Origin: Mucilaginibacter sabulilitoris
Lineage (GTDB): Bacteria > Bacteroidota > Bacteroidia > Sphingobacteriales > Sphingobacteriaceae
Assembly: GCF_034262375.1 (NCBI RefSeq)
Contig: NZ_CP139558.1
Location: forward strand, 62,001 to 126,000
DNA: 64,000 nucleotides
Direction of reading: 5' to 3'
In this document: positions 60,704 to 64,000 of the stretch, piece after piece
Layout: the number at the start of each line of letters is the position of its first letter
Position numbering within the stretch: the stretch's first letter is position 1
The notes under the pieces: model-generated
What the model saw: only the letters and a program-made list of their open reading frames with translations
What the model was told of the DNA's origin: nothing
The model's database searches: none
Made by a program: the position numbers and the translations under genes

Positions 60704-62569
60704 ATGAAAACGATAAATAAAAGAATTATAGCATCAGTTACTTTAGTAACCATGCTGGCCGCAGGGAGTTGCAAAAAGGATTACCTGAAACCTAAAGATC
60801 TTTCTGACTTTACCCCAGATATTACCTTAACATCGGTACCTGCCATGCAGGCTGCACTCAATTTTCTGAATAAGAATTTAAGGGCGGAGTTTTTTGGCGA
60901 TTCGGCTCCTATGCTTACAGAATCTATTTTCTCTGACGTGGCTGTTGAGGGAACTACCGATAAAACAACACCTGCACAAGATCTTAATGTACGTATTACT
61001 CCAACGGCCGAACTGAACAATAACGATTATAATAAAATAGGCTGGTACTGGAAACAATGGTACCAGGGTGTGCGCTATGCAAATACCATCATTTCGCGTA
61101 TCGACAATGTTAAGTATACCTCTGATGCTCAAAGGAATGACATTTTAGGCAAGGCCTATTTTCACAGAGCCTATTGCTATTATCGCCTGGTACATGAGTT
61201 TGGCGATGTGCCTTGCCCCATTAAAGAAGAGAGCGCCCCAAATGTAGCTTACGTAAGCGTAAAGCGTGAGGTAATTCTTCAGAAAATGAAAACCGACCTG
61301 GAGTTTGCCCAGCAATGGGTAACCGACGCGGGTAATAAAGGAGATGTTACCAAAGGGGCCGTTAGCCATCTGCTTACCAAGATAGATCTTGCACTGGGTA
61401 AATTTGATGATGCCATTGCGGCCTCAAGTTCGGTAATTAACGGCCCATATCATCTGATGACCACCCGCTTCGGAAGCACCGGCGCCGATGCAACCAAAAA
61501 CGTGATCTGGGACCTGCACCGCCCGGATAATAAAGCCATTGCAGCTAATACCGAAGCATTATACCTGGTTATTGACAGGGATAACCTGGAAGGGAATACC
61601 GATCTTGGTTCGCAGTTAATGCGTAATTGTACCCCTTTTTACTCACAGGCTAACACCATACTTACCCCGGGTAAAAATAAAGCCGGAATAGTTGATGCCG
61701 TAAACGTTGAAATTCCGCTTACGTTATATTATGGACGCGGAATAGGCCGTTATAGAGGTACTACTTACAGTACCAAAGCTATTTGGACAGACAAGACCGA
61801 TTTAAGGCATGCGCCGGGAAACTGGATTGACATGACCGACCTGGTGTATAATAACCCAGCCTTAAAAACCTCGGATCCAGACTGGTATGGCAAGCCATTG
61901 GAACAATGGACAAAGGATAATGTTGCCACCCGGTTTTTAAATGGCCCGAGAGATACCATACGTTGCTGGTTTGGCTGGCCGCACTACAAAGTATTTGTCA
62001 GTTCAACTAAAACAGCAACTGATAAATTCTGGAGCCCGCCACGTGGTACCGATACCGATTGGTATGTATTCCGTTTAGCCGAAACTTATTTATTGAGGGC
62101 CGAAGCTTACGTATGGAAAGGCGACTTGAACAACGCCATGGCTGACCTGAACATAGTTAGAGCCCGCGCGCAGGCAGCCCCCTTAACGGATGCAAGTAAA
62201 GTTAACATAGGCACCGTACTTGATGAACGCGCAAGGGAGTTGTATTGGGAAGAGCCGCGTAAAACGGAGCTAACCCGTATAGCCTATATTTTTGCGCTAA
62301 CCGGTAAACCATCATATACAGGTAAATCATACAATGTAAATAATTTTTCGGAATCAAATTTCTTTTACGATCGCATCATTGAGAAAAACGATTTCTATAA
62401 TAAAGGTGTGGTTACCAACTCAGGAAATACTTTCACTATATCTCCATACCATGTATTATGGCCTGTACCAAATAATGACATCCAGTTAAATATTAACGGA
62501 CATATCAACCAAAACAAAGGTTATGCAGGTTCCGGAAGTAATGTTCCGGCACTCGATAAAATTCCATAA
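60704..62569 (+). CDS. SusD/RagB-family nutrient-binding lipoprotein
   Basis: 621 residues. The lipoprotein signal has its lipobox at AAGSC (Cys23), followed by KKDYLKPKDLSDFTPD. The SusD N-terminal TPR-like region includes AYFHRAYCYYRLVHEFGDVPCP. The C-terminal part has FRLAETYLLRAEAYVWKGDLNNAMADLNIVRARA and ERARELYWEEPRKTELTRI. It caps the SusC barrel. It starts 18 bp after susC. A 14-bp-stem terminator follows and no hydrolase gene is attached, so the substrate cannot be inferred. Confidence 0.95.
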   Translation: MKTINKRIIASVTLVTMLAAGSCKKDYLKPKDLSDFTPDITLTSVPAMQAALNFLNKNLRAEFFGDSAPMLTESIFSDVAVEGTTDKTTPAQDLNVRITPTAELNNNDYNKIGWYWKQWYQGVRYANTIISRIDNVKYTSDAQRNDILGKAYFHRAYCYYRLVHEFGDVPCPIKEESAPNVAYVSVKREVILQKMKTDLEFAQQWVTDAGNKGDVTKGAVSHLLTKIDLALGKFDDAIAASSSVINGPYHLMTTRFGSTGADATKNVIWDLHRPDNKAIAANTEALYLVIDRDNLEGNTDLGSQLMRNCTPFYSQANTILTPGKNKAGIVDAVNVEIPLTLYYGRGIGRYRGTTYSTKAIWTDKTDLRHAPGNWIDMTDLVYNNPALKTSDPDWYGKPLEQWTKDNVATRFLNGPRDTIRCWFGWPHYKVFVSSTKTATDKFWSPPRGTDTDWYVFRLAETYLLRAEAYVWKGDLNNAMADLNIVRARAQAAPLTDASKVNIGTVLDERARELYWEEPRKTELTRIAYIFALTGKPSYTGKSYNVNNFSESNFFYDRIIEKNDFYNKGVVTNSGNTFTISPYHVLWPVPNNDIQLNINGHINQNKGYAGSGSNVPALDKIP

Positions 62570-62575
62570 GCAGCC

Positions 62576-62616
62576 AGTAAAGCGGGTAAGGCCATCCGGG
62601 TTTTATCCGCTTTACT
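62576..62616. terminator. Terminator between susD and the convergent hypothetical gene
   Basis: AGTAAAGCGGGTAA pairs with TTATCCGCTTTACT (one G-T wobble) around a 13-nt loop. Confidence 0.75.
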
Positions 62617-62631
62617 TTGTTGCAAAGTTCT

Positions 62632-63054
62632 TCAATCCAAACTATCTAATATTTGCTTGGTGATCTCATCGGCATAATTAACATCATACCTGGTATGATC
62701 AAAGGGGACAATAATTATATCGCCCCAAGCCGTAGCCGAGGACAATGGTAATTCATCTGCGACTTCCAGAACAAACCAGTTTTCTTTGCCGTCCCATATC
62801 AGGCGCAAAGCATCCTCATTATTTGACCAGATAACAAAGCGGCTGTAAAACACCTTGTCGTCATTATGTTCAATTACTATTTGATACCCTTCGGCATTTA
62901 GCCTGCTATTTAAGGCATCCTTAATTTGCTCATAAGTCAGATCAATCCTGCTGCTAACATCCATATCATTTAAATTATACCAGGTAACCGCAATTTGCAT
63001 ACCATCAATGGTTATCAATCTGTGGCTTTGCGGTTCCTTAATATAAAAGACCAC
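62632..63054 (-). CDS. Hypothetical 140-residue protein
   Basis: 140 residues from a GTG start. The sequence is mixed alpha/beta and acidic, with no signal peptide or membrane helix (MQIAVTWYNLNDMDVSSRIDLTYEQIKDALN, later VIWSNNEDALRLIWDGKENWFVLEV). No family recognised. The GTG sits in a palindrome (ACCACT-TGATC-AGTGGT, 63050-63066). The ATG at 63000 is an alternative start that would leave the palindrome in the leader. Confidence 0.6.
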   Translation of the reverse strand: MVFYIKEPQSHRLITIDGMQIAVTWYNLNDMDVSSRIDLTYEQIKDALNSRLNAEGYQIVIEHNDDKVFYSRFVIWSNNEDALRLIWDGKENWFVLEVADELPLSSATAWGDIIIVPFDHTRYDVNYADEITKQILDSLD

Positions 63055-63066
63055 TTGATCAGTGGT
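63050..63066. promoter_or_regulatory. Palindrome over the start of the hypothetical gene
   Basis: ACCACT and AGTGGT flank TGATC and overlap the GTG start at 63054. It could be an operator or a start-masking hairpin. Confidence 0.3.
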
Positions 63067-63114
63067 ATTTTATATTAGCTGCGGATGAAAATTATTCCTC
63101 ATTCCTCAATGCTG

Positions 63115-64000
63115 TTATTCGGTTTTTAAACTCTTTATGGGGTTTGCCAATGCTGCTTTTATAGACTGGAAACTAACCGTAAGCAGGGTAATTGATATAG
63201 CACCCAGACCCGTTAGCAGAAATATCCAGAACGATATGGTGGTATGATAATCAAAATGCTGCAGCCAGTTATGCATCAGGTACCAGGCCACCGGGCTGGC
63301 AATTAAAATGGATATGGTAATAAGGCGGATAAAATCGGTTGACAACAGGCTCCATAATGTGAATACAGAAGCGCCCAGTACCTTGCGTACACCTATTTCT
63401 TTTACGCGCTGCTCAGCCATGAACGATGCCATACCAAACAGGCCCAGGCAACTGATCAGGATAGCCAGGCTGGCAAAAAATGCGGCCAGCTTTCCAATAC
63501 GCTGTTCGTTACCAAACTTTTTGGCATACAACTGATCAACAAAATTATAGGAGAAGGGTTGTTCAGGATTGAAATGCTTAAACACCGGCTCTATCTTTTC
63601 TAAGGCAACGTTAGCGCTCAGTTTAGGATTTATTCTTAGCAATACCGTGCTGCTTGAACCCTTATTCATGAAAAATACGGTGGGCCTCACCTGCCCGTAC
63701 GGCGAGTCTACAACGATGTCATCTATTACACCTATAATCTTAAACTGGTTACCATAGTAAGTGAGACTTTGCGTGAGCGGGTTTTTCAGCCCCATAAATT
63801 TCACGGCAGCTTTATTGATCACTACCGCGGCAGAGTCGGTCAGGAACTCCCGCGAAAAATCACGACCAGCTATAAATTGCCAGCCAGCCGTTTTGCCATA
63901 CTCCGGCGATACCCCATTTTGCAGAAAATCTATACTAAGGTTCGGATCTTTACCGCTCCACTCAATAGCGCTGGTACTACCTGCCGTTTCGGTGGGCGCA
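63115..64000 (-). CDS. ABC transporter permease, MacB/FtsX family (partial, runs off right edge)
   Basis: The C-terminal 295 residues are in the window, and the frame stays open to the edge. Residues near the edge (PNLSIDFLQNGVSPEYGKTAGWQF, FIAGRDFSREF) belong to the MacB periplasmic core. MINKAAVKFMGLKNPL then continues the frame and is not a start. FMAEQRVKEIGVRKVLGASVFTLWSLLSTDFIRL and NPIKSLKTE are the FtsX signatures, with three helices at the end. It probably belongs to the large Bacteroidota permease family with two FtsX cores; the ATPase gene is not seen. Confidence 0.9.
   Translation of the reverse strand, partial: APTETAGSTSAIEWSGKDPNLSIDFLQNGVSPEYGKTAGWQFIAGRDFSREFLTDSAAVVINKAAVKFMGLKNPLTQSLTYYGNQFKIIGVIDDIVVDSPYGQVRPTVFFMNKGSSSTVLLRINPKLSANVALEKIEPVFKHFNPEQPFSYNFVDQLYAKKFGNEQRIGKLAAFFASLAILISCLGLFGMASFMAEQRVKEIGVRKVLGASVFTLWSLLSTDFIRLITISILIASPVAWYLMHNWLQHFDYHTTISFWIFLLTGLGAISITLLTVSFQSIKAALANPIKSLKTE

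Noticed and set aside
63115..63822. Complete 235-residue permease starting at 63822
   Set aside because: The start is a GTG inside a longer frame that continues to the window edge with MacB-core sequence, so the gene is truncated by the window rather than short.

Overview
The window looks like a chromosomal segment of a Bacteroidota species, most likely of the Sphingobacteriaceae (Mucilaginibacter/Pedobacter type). This is an inference. The support is a SusC/SusD pair, a gliding-motility GldD lipoprotein, a complete Bat (aerotolerance) operon, an RprXY-type two-component system, a DksA-like protein without its zinc cysteines, and repeated TAnnTTTG/TAnnTTTA promoter boxes with few clear Shine-Dalgarno sites. 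I found no rRNA, tRNA, CRISPR array or prophage.

Layout. 0-5 kb: the end of an RprXY-type two-component system, a DUF3127 protein, a THUMP-domain rRNA methyltransferase with a secreted TonB-like protein, and an XRE regulator. 5-8 kb: an HD phosphohydrolase, a porin and a UbiA-type prenyltransferase. 8.3-11.8 kb: an operon of a YceI lipocalin-like protein, a type III polyketide synthase, an FAD oxidoreductase and a methyltransferase, divergent from the UbiA gene. I consider this the most interesting system here: a candidate prenylated/alkylated phenolic-lipid or quinone pathway. It is followed at once by a PhoR-like kinase, a PhoU-like DUF47 protein and a PiT phosphate transporter (11.8-14.6 kb).

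14.6-22 kb: a DUF4197 lipoprotein; an ECF sigma factor with an unusual anti-sigma/TonB fusion, divergent from a VWA (YfbK-like) protein that carries a shrunken piece of a SusC receptor; an AraC regulator fused to a heavy-metal-associated (HMA) domain next to an HMA-MauE membrane protein; and a PfkB kinase. 22-30.7 kb: the eight-gene minus-strand operon moxR-DUF58-(DUF4381-like)-batA-batB-batC-batD-batE. 30.9-40.4 kb: two secreted proteins, a fused alpha/beta 2-oxoacid dehydrogenase E1, gldD-aroE, a DUF1275 protein, a ComA-like phosphosulfolactate synthase, a 52-residue orphan and a TPR protein.

40.6-46 kb: an ALDH7-type aldehyde dehydrogenase, a subtilase with a methyltransferase, and an IS4-family insertion sequence. 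46-55.6 kb: the ileS-dksA-like-lspA operon, a short-chain dehydrogenase (SDR), an MMPL/RND exporter, diacylglycerol kinase and recO. 56-64 kb: a DUF2062 protein, a long non-coding stretch holding an adhesin relic, a SusC/SusD pair, a hypothetical protein and a truncated MacB/FtsX-type ABC permease running off the right edge.

Two structural themes run through the window. Many genes have a TAnnTTT(G/A) box only 4-6 nt before the start codon, which predicts leaderless or nearly leaderless mRNAs. Several families of short dispersed palindromic elements occupy intergenic spaces. In two cases the element itself supplies the TAG stop codon of the upstream gene.
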